Counted from the first letter of the stretch, positions 46,478 through 58,263 are shown. The stretch: 64,000 nt of DNA from Calliphora vicina (GCF_958450345.1 NC_088781.1:24281857-24345856), one strand, 5' to 3'. Numbers and translations are program-made. The notes: generated by a model from the letters alone, not told the origin.

Positions 46478-47016
46478 AACAAGTAAGAAAGTATGGTCGG
46501 TCAAGCCCTACACTAAGTAAAAAAGCAACAACTTTTTTCTTTTAAAATTTCAATAATTTATATTTTTGAGTGATTTTCGGATGTGGGCCTTATATGGGAG
46601 CTGTGACCAATTATGGACCGACCACCATAAAATTAGGTCGTGTGATTTATGTCTATATTAAAGTTAACTGTGTTGAATTTTGTGTGTATACCAAAATTTT
46701 TAAGCGATTTATGCACGTTAAAGTGATTTTCGGAAGCGGGTCTATATGGGAGCTATGACTAATTATGGACCGATAGTAACAAAATTTGGTGACATGAATT
46801 TTGTATATATAAAACTTATTTGGATCGCAATTTTTGGAGATACATTTATAAATTAAACATTTATGACCGATAAAGTCCAATCGTTTAATCGACTCAGAAA
46901 GTGATTCTGAGTCGATCGGTATACTTTAAGGTGGGTGTTAGACTAATATTTTTGGGCGTTACAAACATCTGCACAAACGCATAATACCCTCCCCACTATG
47001 GTGGTGTAGGTTATAA
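46478..47016 (-). mobile_element. Internally deleted subfamily B element
   Basis: It has the same ends as the other subfamily B copies (ACAAGTAAGAAAGTATGGTC at the left, CCCCACTATGGTGGTGTAGG at the right). The GTCC microsatellite and about 200 bp around it are missing; CCGATAAAGTCCAATCG joins directly to the TTTAATCGACTCAGAAAG block. Confidence 0.8.
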
Positions 47017-47089
47017 ATATATTAGATCTTCCAATAGGGACTTCTGAAATTTGTCAGTTGATAGCGGCCATATTGTTGAAGCTACATAT

Positions 47090-47629
47090 TGTTACGAAAT
47101 TTCACTATCAATTTGAATTTAACGGCATGTAATGATTGCTGCAACATTCATCATGTTTATAAACATGTCCATCAGTAGAAGCTTCTACTTATCAACAATG
47201 TTGATAGCACGCAGTTATTAGCATTGTTTGTAAGTATGATAACACTAAACATTGAAGCGGGTAAAAGCTCTAGAATTCGAACATTCTAGTTTTGTGCGTT
47301 AATATCATTCATGAAGCTAGTGGAAGGAAGATGGCGTTGTGTATAAATAGGGGCAGCAGTTGCAGTCGTTAGTTAGTTTATAGGCGCTGTTAGTGTTAAA
47401 ATCAACTGTCTTGTACATTATAAAGTGTAATTTAAGTGTGTGTTTTATTGTGAATTATAAACGTGTGTTTGTATAAAAACATATAGTGACTAAACTGTTG
47501 TTGTGTAAATTTGAATAAATAAAGAGTTGTTACAATTTTAAACTACTAAACAGCTTTTATTTGCAATCTAAAGACTCCGGTTTACTTAAAGGAAATAAAC
47601 CAACGTTTTTAAAAGGTAGAAACGTAACA
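47090..47629 (+). mobile_element. Solo LTR (gypsy-like), 540 bp, ATAT target duplication
   Basis: Termini TGTTACGAAATTTC and AGAAACGTAACA contain a 7-bp inverted repeat. ATAT flanks both ends (47086-47089 and 47630-47633). A possible promoter/start region (GTGTATAAATAGGGGCAG near 47340, TATAAATA box) precedes TCGTTAGTTAGTT. AATAAATAAAGAG near 47514 could serve as the polyadenylation signal. It lies upstream of and in the same orientation as a mariner fragment. No internal region remains, so recombination between LTRs removed it. Confidence 0.88.
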
Positions 47630-47679
47630 ATATGTTGAATTGATTGTCATTTATTAAATTTGTTTTGCTAAAGCAAGAT

Positions 47680-47995
47680 CTTCCAATACATCCCGATCAT
47701 ATTTCTTTGAGAATGACGTTGGCCATGTCATCATCGTCAACGGCGATGTATTGGATGATATGGAAACCAACGACATGTGGTTTCAACAGGACAGCGCTAC
47801 ATGCTAAACAACTCATGCCACATTGAACATTCTGCACGAGCGATTTGAGGGCATGGCCATCTTATGTGGAGGTGATGTAAACTGGCCACCGACATTATGC
47901 GTTAGATTTTTTCTTGTGAAGTTTTCTTAAGTCGCAGGTCTATGCGAATAAACCACATACCATAGCTCATAGTGCTTTAGAAAAGTTTTTTTTTT
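47680..47995 (+). pseudogene. Mariner catalytic fragment
   Basis: In shifted frames the plus strand reads SYFFENDVGHVIIVNGD, LDDMETNDMWFQQDSATC, ATLNILHERFEGM and GGDVNWPP, then FFL and SQVYANKPHT. This is the same mariner group as the 42.7-44.6 kb relic. A stop follows SATC and frameshifts follow NWPP. Non-functional. Confidence 0.82.
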
Positions 47996-49384
47996 TTGGA
48001 AATAATTCAATATCTCGGGAACTATTATAGATATCCTAGCGAAATTTCACATGGTTGGAGCTGAAGTGTTTTCGAGTTGATTTAGCTTCATTGTTCAGTT
48101 TTGTAGCCGAAATGGGGGCCAATGAGTGGCCCCTCAAAGTTGGTCATTTGGGATCGAACATTTTTTTTTTTAAAAAATTGCCAAAAATTCATTTATGATC
48201 CTAATGAGCTGAAATTGAAAACTGAAAATAGTCCTTGAGCAGATCTACAAAAAATACTGTTACATGTTTAGGTTATCTCTTTTAGTTCAAGATATATTTA
48301 GGTTTATTTATATTGTTTTTTCAATTTTGCTAGATTTTTTTTTGGTTTTTTAGATATGGCGGGCCTACGGAGGGTCGAAATTTATTTTTAAAATATCACC
48401 TATATGGCGATAAAATTCTGAATAAAATAAAAAAACTTGCTAATAGTTATCTCTTCCTACCAAAGTTGGAACATGTAAAAAGGCCCTATTTTTTACGTTT
48501 TTTTCCCAAATAAGTCCCTAAAATTTTTCTTTTATAGAAACAAATTTTCTTGGGCATTATATATAATTTTTATATGATACGGAAATAGAACTTACTGCAG
48601 AAGCGTATAAAGCTAAATTTAGCTCATTTGAGCGGACCTAGTTCTCCCCAAAACCTATCGAAATTTGGTCAATTTTGAAAAAAATTTAGGTTTGAGTAAA
48701 AAATTCTAAAAACGCAATGTAAGGATGCTTAAAATAGTTCCATATTTGTATAGCCTTCTATATTACTGAAAAACATACAAAGTTTTTTTTACTATCACAT
48801 GGTAAATAATCTCACAGTGGGCAGTCTTCTAAAAGGACCCAGTTTTTGGAACAGATTTTCCCCGTTTTAGGAATTTCGCTATTTGAAATTAAAAAATGCC
48901 AAACGTTATAATGCCATTGATTTATGGACATTTAGATCTATATTAGTTCCAAAAATATCTTTTACCATTAAAATTTTACATTGATTCAAATTTTATGTTT
49001 TTCTTCAGGAAAAATCACCATATTTTAATTTTTTTAGTTTTTAAGGTAAATAACCTGTGAAAGATTTATAAAATTATTTAATTTATCTAAAATATTAATC
49101 TTCAAGTGCTAAGGTTTTCACCAAATACTTATATAAAAAGCTTATATTTATTTTTCAGCAGCTCCACAAACCTGACCACCTTTCAAAAATGTTAAAGTTT
49201 TTTCATATATTGCATGCAAAATGTGCATACTTACTAGGTTATTCAATCGATTAACCGATTAAACCAGAAACCCGATTAATTGAATACCAAAATACCTATA
49301 TATTAAATGTAACTTAAGATTCTAGAAAGATATTGATAACAAATCATTAGCGATATCAGTTAAAATTTAGTTTACTATTATAAA
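47996..49384. other. Unidentified repeat-like AT-rich stretch
   Basis: No gene. Phrases such as GAGCGGACCTAGTTCTCCCC and ATATCTCGGGAACTATTATA look like dispersed-repeat text, but I cannot assign a family. Confidence 0.4.
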
Positions 49385-49393
49385 ATATTTGTT

Positions 49394-49512
49394 ATTTTTT
49401 TTTTAAACAAACACAAACTGCGAATCATTTTGCTTGTCAGCAGAGAACATCCAGAGTTTCTGGCGGGAGTCGAACCCGCAACCATCAGATTGCTAGTTCA
49501 GCTCATTTTCTA
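49394..49512 (-). mobile_element. tRNA-derived SINE fragment
   Basis: On the minus strand GATGGTTGCGGGTTCGACTC contains a consensus RNA polymerase III B box (GGTTCGACTCC) in a T-arm that pairs GCGGG with CCCGC. About 60 bases of unrelated body follow, then an A-run (the T-run at 49394-49404 on the plus strand). A plausible A box is missing, so it is probably 5'-truncated. It is not a full tRNA gene: the acceptor stem and anticodon arm do not close. Confidence 0.62.
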
Positions 49513-49552
49513 GGATTTTACTTTTGAAAAATTATTGAGAATTATTCATTAC

Positions 49553-49867
49553 TAGTTGACCCGCCCGGCTTCGCCCGGTAGCATTTACTAATGTTAGTTC
49601 TTCTAGTTTCTGCAACCCACTGTTCTTATTTGTTTGCAAATAAAATATCTAAATTTGTACAGCATACTTTAGGGAGCTTTTTTATTACAGTTAACTGGAT
49701 GCCAAAAAAAAATTCCGAGTTTTAACCGGAATTTTTTAATTTTTTTTCTTTACAAAACATCTCCTGAAAATTTCGAATCGAATAAAAATAAATCAGCCAA
49801 ATCGATCCAGCCGTTCTCACGTGATGACATTACATACATGGACCATTTAATTTTTTTATATATAGAT
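49553..49867 (+). mobile_element. Dispersed repeat with GACCCGCCCGGCTTCGCCCG head
   Basis: It starts TAGTTGACCCGCCCGGCTTC, carries AAATCGATCCAGCCGTTCTC (49798-49817) and ends TTTTTATATATAGATT. A GACCCG.C..GCTTCG.. head, a TC.AGCCGTT box and a TATATATAGAT tail recur in many insect genomes as a non-coding repeat of uncertain class. The family name is not assigned. Confidence 0.6.
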
Positions 49868-51207
49868 TGTGAGCATTTATATTTTGAAAAATTCTCGATT
49901 ATTCGCGAATTATTTGCTTGTGTAAAATGTTGGTTGGCTGGTTTTAAGAAACTCAAGATTATTTATTTAAAAATTATTTGCTTTTGCAAAATGTGGGTTG
50001 GGTTTTTTAAACTGCAAAAGACAAACAATAAAGTCTTTCTTTTATTTTATTCTTTTTTATATTTATTTTGACTGATTGCTGAATTGATTGCTATTGAGTT
50101 GATCTAAAAGTAGCATTAGCAGTAGGTGCTATTTTGATGTTTAGATTTGTTTTTTCTTACTTTTTCTAAAAAGTCATTGACTGGAGATTTTTACTACCAA
50201 CCAAAACAATTTGTTCTTTCATGTGGGTTGTTTACCAAAAAAATAAAAAAATTACTACAATTACGCTGTTAATCATTAAACAATATTTATTTTATTGAGC
50301 CGAAATGTATGAACATTTGCTAGATATTTTGTTTATAATTTAAAATTTTATATAAAAAATTTTTTTTTTTCGTATTCACAAAATGTCTGTTTGTCTATAC
50401 ATTTGTCTGGCCCAAATGACCAGATGGTTTTTTTAGTTTCGCTGCTGGTGTTTCGTACATTTCAAAGTCTTGTGGGATTTGCAAAAAAAAAAAAAAAAGA
50501 AATCGAAAATCAAATTAATAATAAATAAACAAATGAAGTTGATTGACTTTTAAAATGACAGGTTCTAAATTGTATAACTACAAAAAAAAAATTTTAAAAT
50601 TATTTATAGACTTTGATTAGTTTTGTTTATTTGCTCATGTTGATTTTTAGTTTTATTTCATGCTTTCATTTTGAAAAAAAGTGATTTTATTATTTGGAAA
50701 TTAAAAACCAGATTTTTAATAACAATACCAAACCTTTCAATACTTTGTTTTCAAATTTTAAACCATTTTCAGCAAATACAGAAATTTGTTAGTTTAAAAA
50801 GAAAGTTTTAAGAACTTTTAATAAATATTTCTAGTTTTTGGAGTTTTTTCTTTTATCTACCGATTTTAAGACACAAATTTTAGATTAGATTTTTTTTTTT
50901 AAATTCCAAAAAATCATTAAAATTTTTTCCTTTAATTTTTAGTAATTTTCCCCTTTTAGTTTAAAAATGCTGTTTCGCCATTACAATAATTTCATTCGCA
51001 TCTCGTTTGCTCTTTCTCTCTATAATTAAAAATACACAAGACAGCAATAATTCTTGTGTCACATAATAAATTAACACAATAAATTTACATTTGAAATAAC
51101 CAGGGTTTCGAAGAACTACTAAAAGCAGTCGCATTTTACTGAATAGTTGACTTTTTACAGTCTCATGCTTAAAAAAAAGTAACTAGTTTCAGTTTTTGAT
51201 CACATGG
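49868..51207. other. AT-rich non-coding stretch
   Basis: No gene recognised. Confidence 0.5.
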
Positions 51208-52219
51208 TTACTGAAAACAGTTGACTGTGCACACACATTACAACAGCAAGCAGCAATCGATTTTGTTTTTTTCCAGCAGCCAAACGAATCAGCAGCCGCC
51301 ATGTTTCAGTTTTCAACTCTACCGAACTGATTACACGACTTCAGTAGCAAAAACATTTCTGTGTGTGCTGCTTACGCATTGTCAGTTTCGAGTTTTGTTT
51401 TTCGTACTACGCAGCGTAACAAAAACTGCTAGCTCGACTGAATAGTACGACTGGCTAGTTTGGCTGGTGGTATAAAATGTGTGTACAACAACACACACTT
51501 TATGAAGCTAGGTTGAATCGTAAGATTTTTTGGTTTTTATGTTTACATATCACAGAGGAAATTTAAATGTTATTATTGTTAATAGAAATAAATAGGAAAT
51601 TCTTATATTTATTATATCTTAATTAAAAATACTAAAAAATAAATTTAATAAAATAAATTTAGAATAAAAAACAAGTAAGAATATAATACCCTACACCAAG
51701 TAAATGAGTAAAAATATTTTTCTTTTAAAATATCAATAATTTATATTTTCGAGTGATTTTCGGATGTGGGCCTTATATGGGAGCTATGACCAATTATGGA
51801 CCGATCACCATAAAATTAGGTCGTGTGATTTATGTCTATATTAAAGTTAACAATGTTGAATTTTGTGTGTATACCAACATTTTTAAGCGATTTATGCACG
51901 TTAAAGTGATTTTCGGAAGCGGTTCTGTATGGGAGCTATGACTAATTATGGACCGATCGTAACAAAATTTGGTGACATGAATTTTGTATATATAAAACTT
52001 ATTTGGAGCGAAATTTGTGTAGATACATAGATAAATTAAACATTTATGACCGATAAAGTCCAATTTCGAGGGGACATTTGTATGGGGGCTAGGTGAAATA
52101 ATGGACCGATTTCAGCCAGTTTCAATAGGCTTGGTCCTTGGGCCGAAAAAGTAATATGTACCAAATTTGATCGAAATATCTTCAAATTGCGACCTGTACT
52201 CTGCGCACAAGGTTTACAT

Positions 52220-52254
<35 letters not shown>

Positions 52255-53468
52255 CAGACAGCCAGCCAACCAGACGGACGGACGGACATCGTATAATCGA
52301 TTCAGAAAGTGATTCTAAGTCGATCGGTATACTTTAAGGTGGGTGTTAGACTAATATTTTTGGACGTTACAAACATCCCCACTATGGTGGTGTAGGGTAT
52401 AATTATTGATATTTTTTTATTATATTTTATATTGACTAACACAGTACAACATTTTTCAGTCCATTGCTTTGGGACTCAATTCTGACAATTGCACGTGAAA
52501 GTAGCCCCAAAAATAAGGACTTCTGTATCATTAGTTTTGTCAAGTTGGCTGCTCAAGGTGGATTTTTATCACTTTTTCTATATTTTAGCACGGTTATATC
52601 TCGTATACCGTACGGAATATCTCTTTTGTGGCTGAAGCAAAGTTGTATATATTGAATAGTAGAAGAAAAGTACGGAACATACCATGAAAATAGACATGAA
52701 AATATACATATCGTTGGCTTAATATAAAAAGGCGTAACTAATTTTTTTTTTCAAAAATATCAATGTAAAAAGGGTATATTAAATAACTTCATTGAAATAA
52801 AAATAAATATATTTTAAATGAGAAATAAAATGTGAAGTGTATTCTTATTCAAAATTGCATTAAAACTTTTCTTGTGTCTAAAATTTTATGGATTTTATTA
52901 AGTTTTTTCCTTCTCCAGTAAATTAACAAAAAATCGAGTTACGCCTTTTTTATATTAAGCCATCGATATGTAGTAATTTTATTTATTAATTTAATTTTTA
53001 ATAATGAAAAATTATGAAATTTATAAATGTAATGAAATCAAATTTAATGTTAATCGAATATATATATGCATATTAAATTTTTTTCTGAAAAAAACAAGAA
53101 TTTTGCATTTATCTCTATTAACAATAACAATACTTAAATTTTCTCTGTGAAATGTAAACACAAAAACCATAGCTTCACAAAGTGTATACAAAAACAAATT
53201 CTAACCAACCAGCCAAACTAGCCAGTCGTACTATTCAGTCGAGCTAGCAGTTTTTGTTACGCTGCGTAGTACGAAAAACAAAACTCGAAACTGACAATGC
53301 GTAAGCAGCACACACATAAATGTTTTTGCTGCTGAAGTCGTGTAATCAGTTCGGTAGAGTTGAAAACTGAAACATGGCGGCTGCTGATTCGTTTGGCTGC
53401 TGGAAAAAAACAAAATCGATTGCTGCTTGCTGTTGTAATGTGTGTGCACAGTCAACTATTTTCAGTAA
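51208..53468. mobile_element. 2.26-kb element with about 400-bp terminal inverted repeats
   Basis: The left arm (51208 to about 51600) and right arm (about 53080-53468) are reverse complements with few differences, from TTACTGAAAA at the tip through the ATTACAACAGCAAGCAGC, GCAGCCGCCATG and TACGCAGCGTAAC blocks. Similarity fades toward ACAGAG.AA.TTTAA. Each arm contains a 74-codon open frame (51221-51445 plus, 53231-53455 minus) differing at two residues. Both differences change the protein, so it is not clearly a gene. The centre holds a subfamily B element and AT-rich DNA, with no transposase. Superfamily and target duplication are undetermined; it may instead be a segmental inverted duplication. 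Confidence 0.75.
51668..52402 (-). mobile_element. mini-me/HINE-like element, subfamily B, inside the long inverted repeat
   Basis: It starts ACAAGTAAGAATATAATACC on the plus strand and ends GGTGGTGTAGGGTATAAT. It contains an expanded CAGC/CCAG microsatellite at 52221-52275 (GCCAGCCAGCCAGCC) followed by GACGGACGGACGGACATCG. The hairpin of the 3' end is deleted. Confidence 0.8.
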
Positions 53469-54534
53469 GCAAATTGTTGAAATTGAAGACTTAAACTTTT
53501 TTCAGTTCAGTCGTTACATGAGGCTATTTATTTTGGTGCTGAATATTAAACCCTGGAAATAACAACTTAAATTGGCAAAAACAACAAAACAGCAACCAAC
53601 CAACCAACCCAAAAAAAAGGAAAACGCAGTTCTTTTTACTTATTTGGCAGGCGGCAGATTTTCCGCCAACAAAAATTTTCACAAAAAAAAAAACAAAATG
53701 AAATAACAGGCAGCCAGACAGATGGACGTACAAACTACCAAATAAAACTACCTCCTCTAACACTTCAAAATAAAATCTAATACAAAACAACCAAAAAAAA
53801 CCCATATTTTAATACAAAAATAAAAAACTAATGTTGCCATTTGATTTCGCTTACAAAACTGTGTGTGGTGTTGCCCATAACAAAAACAAAACACGCACTA
53901 AATTACTTTCTCTGGCAGCCTAAAAGCAAAAACAACAATTGTATCTGTTTCTAAGTCTCCGTAGAAATAGAGAGAGTTCGTTTATATGTGTGTTTGTTTA
54001 TGTATTTTATTCCTTGATTTTTGTTGTTGTTTTTAAGCATTTTTGCTCCCTCTTTGCTGTAAACAAGTTCACATTGTCCTGTTAGTTCTTTATGTTATTG
54101 TCGCCACAAATGTGTTTGTTATTCTCTATAGTTTTATGAAATGTTTGTATGATTTTTCTTGTTGTTGTTGTTGCTGGGTTAAATTTTGCTTTTAATGTTG
54201 TTGCTTTTGTTTTAGCCTGGCGACACAATTGAAGCGTCAAAATGGCGACGACAATATGTCGCCAATTTAGGCGATAGTTTTATGGTTGCTAATGGGAGAT
54301 GTGATGATGATGTGTGAATAACATACAAAAAATATATTTATACATAGTACATACAGCAACAAAACTGAAGAGGGTCGTAAATAAATTAAATTAAGGAAAA
54401 TGTTGTTTATTATTTTGTTTTTAAAAACAAGCAATTTAAGAAAAATTTATAAATTAATCGCGAAATTTTCTCCAAAAATGGAAGTCATTTAAAAAAATTA
54501 TATTACATATTTATAAATTCGTAAAGAAAATCAA
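53469..54534. other. Non-coding stretch
   Basis: No gene. CAAC/CCAA repeats at 53590-53610 and TTGTTG runs at 54160-54200. Confidence 0.5.
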
Positions 54535-55745
54535 AATTATCGATAAATTTTCAATAAAAATTAAAAGTTATGGATAATTTTTCTGTAAAAACTTTTCAAT
54601 AGAAGCATCCTTTCTATGAAGCAAAAAAGTTACGATATTTTTTCTATAGAAACCAAAAGTAATCGATAACTTTTCTATAGAAAACAAAAGTTATCGATAA
54701 CTTTTCTATAGAAAACAAAAGTTATCGATAAAATGTCTAATGAAAACAAAAGTTATCGATAACTTTTCTATAGAAAACAAAAGTTATCGATAAAATGTCT
54801 AATGAAAACAAAAGTTATCGATAACTTTTCTATAGAAAACAAAAGTTATCGATACCTTTTCTATAGAAAACAAAAGTTATCGATACCTTTTCTATAGAAA
54901 ACAAAAGTTATCGATAACCTTTCTATAGAAAACAAAAGTTATCGATAAAATGTCTAATGAAAACAAAAGTTGTTGATAACTTTTCTATAGAAAACAAAAG
55001 TTATTGATAACTTTTCTATAGAAAAGTCAAGTTATCGATAAGTTTTCTATAGAAAAGTCAAGTTATCGATAAGTTTTCTATAGAAAAGTCAAGTTATCGA
55101 TAAGTTTTCTATAGAAAAGTCAAGTTATCGATAAGTTTTCTATAGAAAAGTCAAGTTATCGATAACTTTTCTATAGAAAAGTCAAGTTATCGATAAGTTT
55201 TCTATAGAAAAGTCAAGTTATCGATAACTTTTCTATAGAAAAGTCAAGTTATCGATAACTTTTCTATAGAAAAGTCAAGTTATCGATAACTTTTCTATAG
55301 AAAAGTCAAGTTATCGATAACTTTTCTATAGAAAAGTCAAGTTATCGATAACTTTTCTATAGAAAAGTCAAGTTATCGATAACTTTTCTATAGAAAAGCC
55401 AAGTTATCGATAACTTTTCTATAGAAAAGTCAAGTTATCGATAACTTTTCTATAGAAAAGCCAAGTTATCGATAACTTTTCTATAGAAAAGCCAAGTTAT
55501 CGATAACTTTTCTATAGAAAAGCCAAGTTATCGATAACTTTTCTATAGAAAAGCCAAGTTATCGATAACTTTTCTATAGAAAAGTCAAGTTATCGATAAC
55601 TTTTCTATAGAAAAGTCAAGTTATCGATAACTTTTCAATAGAAAAGTCAAGTTATCGATAACTTTTCTATAGAAAAGTCAAGTTATCGAAAACTTTTCTA
55701 TAGAAAAGTCAAGTTCTTCCTAGAATATTAAAGTTATCGTTAACT
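54535..55745 (-). repeat. TATCGATA composite minisatellite, array 7
   Basis: About 39 units of 31 bp. The left third has linker AACAAAAG with several AAAATGTCTAATG interruptions repeated as a higher-order block (54730, 54790, 54952). The rest has linker GTCAAG or GCCAAG. It is oriented like array 5. Both edges are diverged. Confidence 0.95.
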
Positions 55746-56899
55746 TTTTATTAAATTCTTAAGTTCATTCATTTAATGGAACATTTTTCTTTACACAAAA
55801 TAAACTTATCGATCAATAGTTTGTATATATATTTACTGTTATAAAAGAAAGTGAAACACACACAAAATGGCCAACTTAAAACAAACAAGTAACAAGATAA
55901 AACATAAAACAAATCCTGGCGTCTGACAATAAAACAACTGTAAGAAAAAGTTTTTCGGAAAACAAAAAATGAAAACTCTCACGAAAAACTAACCTGAACT
56001 GCTAAGAAAAGAAATGCACGAATAAAAAAAGTAGTGAGAAAAAAAAATTTCAAAGAATTTAATGAAAATTAATGGCTGCCTGTGTTGCTACATAAATCTT
56101 TTTTTAAGTGCAACGCGAGCACAATAAAAACCGACCGAAGAAGCAGCAACAAAATGAAGAAAAGACTTGGTAAAATAGTGTACAAACTTTCATAGGAATT
56201 CGTGAGGCAAAAAAAGTGCCAAATTTCAAACGCATTTATTAGTAATGAAATGGTTTTTTGTATTTCTTCTATAAAGAGTGTTGTGCTTAAAGTTAGGAAT
56301 TATAGATATTTTTGCAATAAGAAAAAATATGGGGGTTTTTTTCATTTCTTATAAAGTGTTTCATTTATATTATTCCAGGGAAATTTCATATTTTTTACTT
56401 ATAATACAACATTTAGGCCATTTCTGAAAACTATAAATATTCAGAAAGGGGATGAAAAATGGAAAAGTTTCCCCCAAACCCGAAAGGTTTTAATATAAAA
56501 AATTTTACTTTATTTTTACTATAAATTTTGTTTTTTTAATAAAAAATATTTTCAACAATTTTTTTTTTTACTTTTTTTCCATAATTTTTTTTTCTCCAAA
56601 AATATTTCAACCATGAATAAAAACATTTTTCGTCCGGCACTGGCTGGACTAATTAAATAATAGTTATTAGATTTGAACCACTTATTGTTAGTTCATTAAA
56701 TATTTAATTTTATTCTACTTTATACTAAAATTATATTCTTTCTTTCATTGCAGGTATGTACAAACTTTGGCAATTGATTTTCTCAAGAGATTTGTAAGTC
56801 ATTTAAAAAGTAAATAGAATTTTTACACATGCTTTTAAAGTACTAAACCAATTTTCCAACATAGTATATCCATTCCATATTGACGTACTCTGTGGAACC
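55746..56899. other. Non-coding stretch
   Basis: No gene. TTCATTGCAGGTATGT at about 56745 resembles abutting splice sites but there is no exon-like sequence on either side. Confidence 0.45.
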
Positions 56900-56944
56900 A
56901 TTTAAATGCAGCTAATTTTATGGGTCAATTATGGATGGCAATCG
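56900..56944 (+). repeat. 45-bp direct repeat, left of array 8
   Basis: It starts ATTTAAATGC and ends ATTATGGATGGCAATCG. It matches 58219-58263 at 38 of 45 positions by eye. Confidence 0.75.
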
Positions 56945-56949
56945 TTAAA

Positions 56950-58218
56950 TTTTCTTTAAAAAACAAAAGTTATCGATAACTTTTCTATACAAAACCAAAG
57001 TTATCGGTATCTTTTCTATAGAAAACAAAAGTTATCGATAATTTTTCTTCGAAAAACAAAAGTTATCGATAACTTTTCTATAGAAAACAAAAGTTATCGA
57101 TAACTTTTCTATAGAAAACTAAAGTTATCGATAACTTTTCTATAGAAAACAAAGGTTATCGATAACATTTCTATAGAAAACAAAAGTTATCGATAACCTT
57201 TCTTTAAAAAACTAAAGTGATCGATAATTTGTCTATAGAAAACAAAAGTTATCGATAATTTTTCTTTGAAAAACAAAAGTTATCGACAACTTTTCTATAA
57301 AAAAACAAAAGTTCTATAGAAAACAAAAGTTATCGATAATTTTTCTTTAAAAAACAAAAGTTATCGATAACTTTTCTATAAAAAACAAAAGTTATCGATA
57401 ACTTTTCTATAAAAAACAAATGTTATCGATAACTTTTCTATAAAAAAAGAGTTATCGATAACTTTTTTGTAGAAAACAAAAGTTATCGATAACTTTTCTA
57501 TAGAAAACAAAAGTTATCGATAACTTTTCTATAGAAAACAAAAGTTATCGATAACTTTTCTATAGAAAACAAAAGTTATCGATAACTTTTCTATAGAAAA
57601 CAAAAGTTATCGATAACTTTTCTATAGAAAACAAAAGTTATCGATAACTTTTCTATAGAAAACAAAAGTTATCGATAACTTTTCTATAGAAAACAAAAGT
57701 TATCGATAACTTTTCTATAGAAAACAAAAGTTATCGATAACTTTTCTATAGAAAACAAAAGTTATCGATAACTTTTCTATAGAAAATAAAAGTTATCGAT
57801 AACTTTTCTATAGAAAACAAAAGTTATCGATAACTTTTCTTTAAAAAACAGAAGTTATCGACAACTTTTCTATACAAAACCAAAGTTATCGGTAACTTTT
57901 CTATAGAAAACAAAAGTTATCGATAATTTTTCTTAGAAAAACAAAAGTTATCGATAACTTTTCTTTAAAAAGCAAAAGTTCTATAGAAAACAGAAGTTAT
58001 CGATAATTTTTATTTAAAAAACAAAAAATATCGACAACTTTTCTATAAAAAACAAAAGTTATCGATAACTTTTCTATAAAAAAAAGAGTTATCGATAACT
58101 TTTTTGTAGAAAACAAAAGTTTTCGATAACTTTTCTATAGAAAACAAAAGTCGATAATTTTTCTACAGATAACAAAAAAAGAGTTATCGATAACTTTTTT
58201 ATAGAAAACAAAAGTTAT
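56950..58218 (-). repeat. TATCGATA composite minisatellite, array 8
   Basis: About 41 units, linker AACAAAAG, matching the first block of array 7. A uniform block (57470-57830) is flanked by mutated units. The ordered variants ACAAAACCAAAGTTATCGG, TTTTTCTT and AAAAAAGAGTTATCG occur in both the left part (56985-57470) and the right part (57870-58190). This points to an older block duplication of several hundred bp. Confidence 0.95.
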
Positions 58219-58263
58219 ATTTAAATGCTCCTTGTTTTATGTGTCGATTATGGATGGCACTCG
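58219..58263 (+). repeat. 45-bp direct repeat, right of array 8
   Basis: Partner of 56900-56944. It starts ATTTAAATGC directly after the last repeat unit and ends ATTATGGATGGCACTCG, running into a small foldback element. Confidence 0.75.

Noticed and set aside
49440..49512. Functional tRNA gene
   Set aside because: Only the T-arm and B box are convincing; acceptor and anticodon stems do not close.
51221..51445. 74-codon frame as a conserved gene in the long inverted repeat
   Set aside because: The two arm copies differ at only two bases in the frame and both change an amino acid. There is no family resemblance, so coding selection is not shown.
9190..58218. TATCGATA arrays as an assembly artefact
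   Set aside because: Arrays differ in linker, orientation, edge decay and flanks, which collapse or duplication errors would not create. Exact copy numbers may still be wrong.
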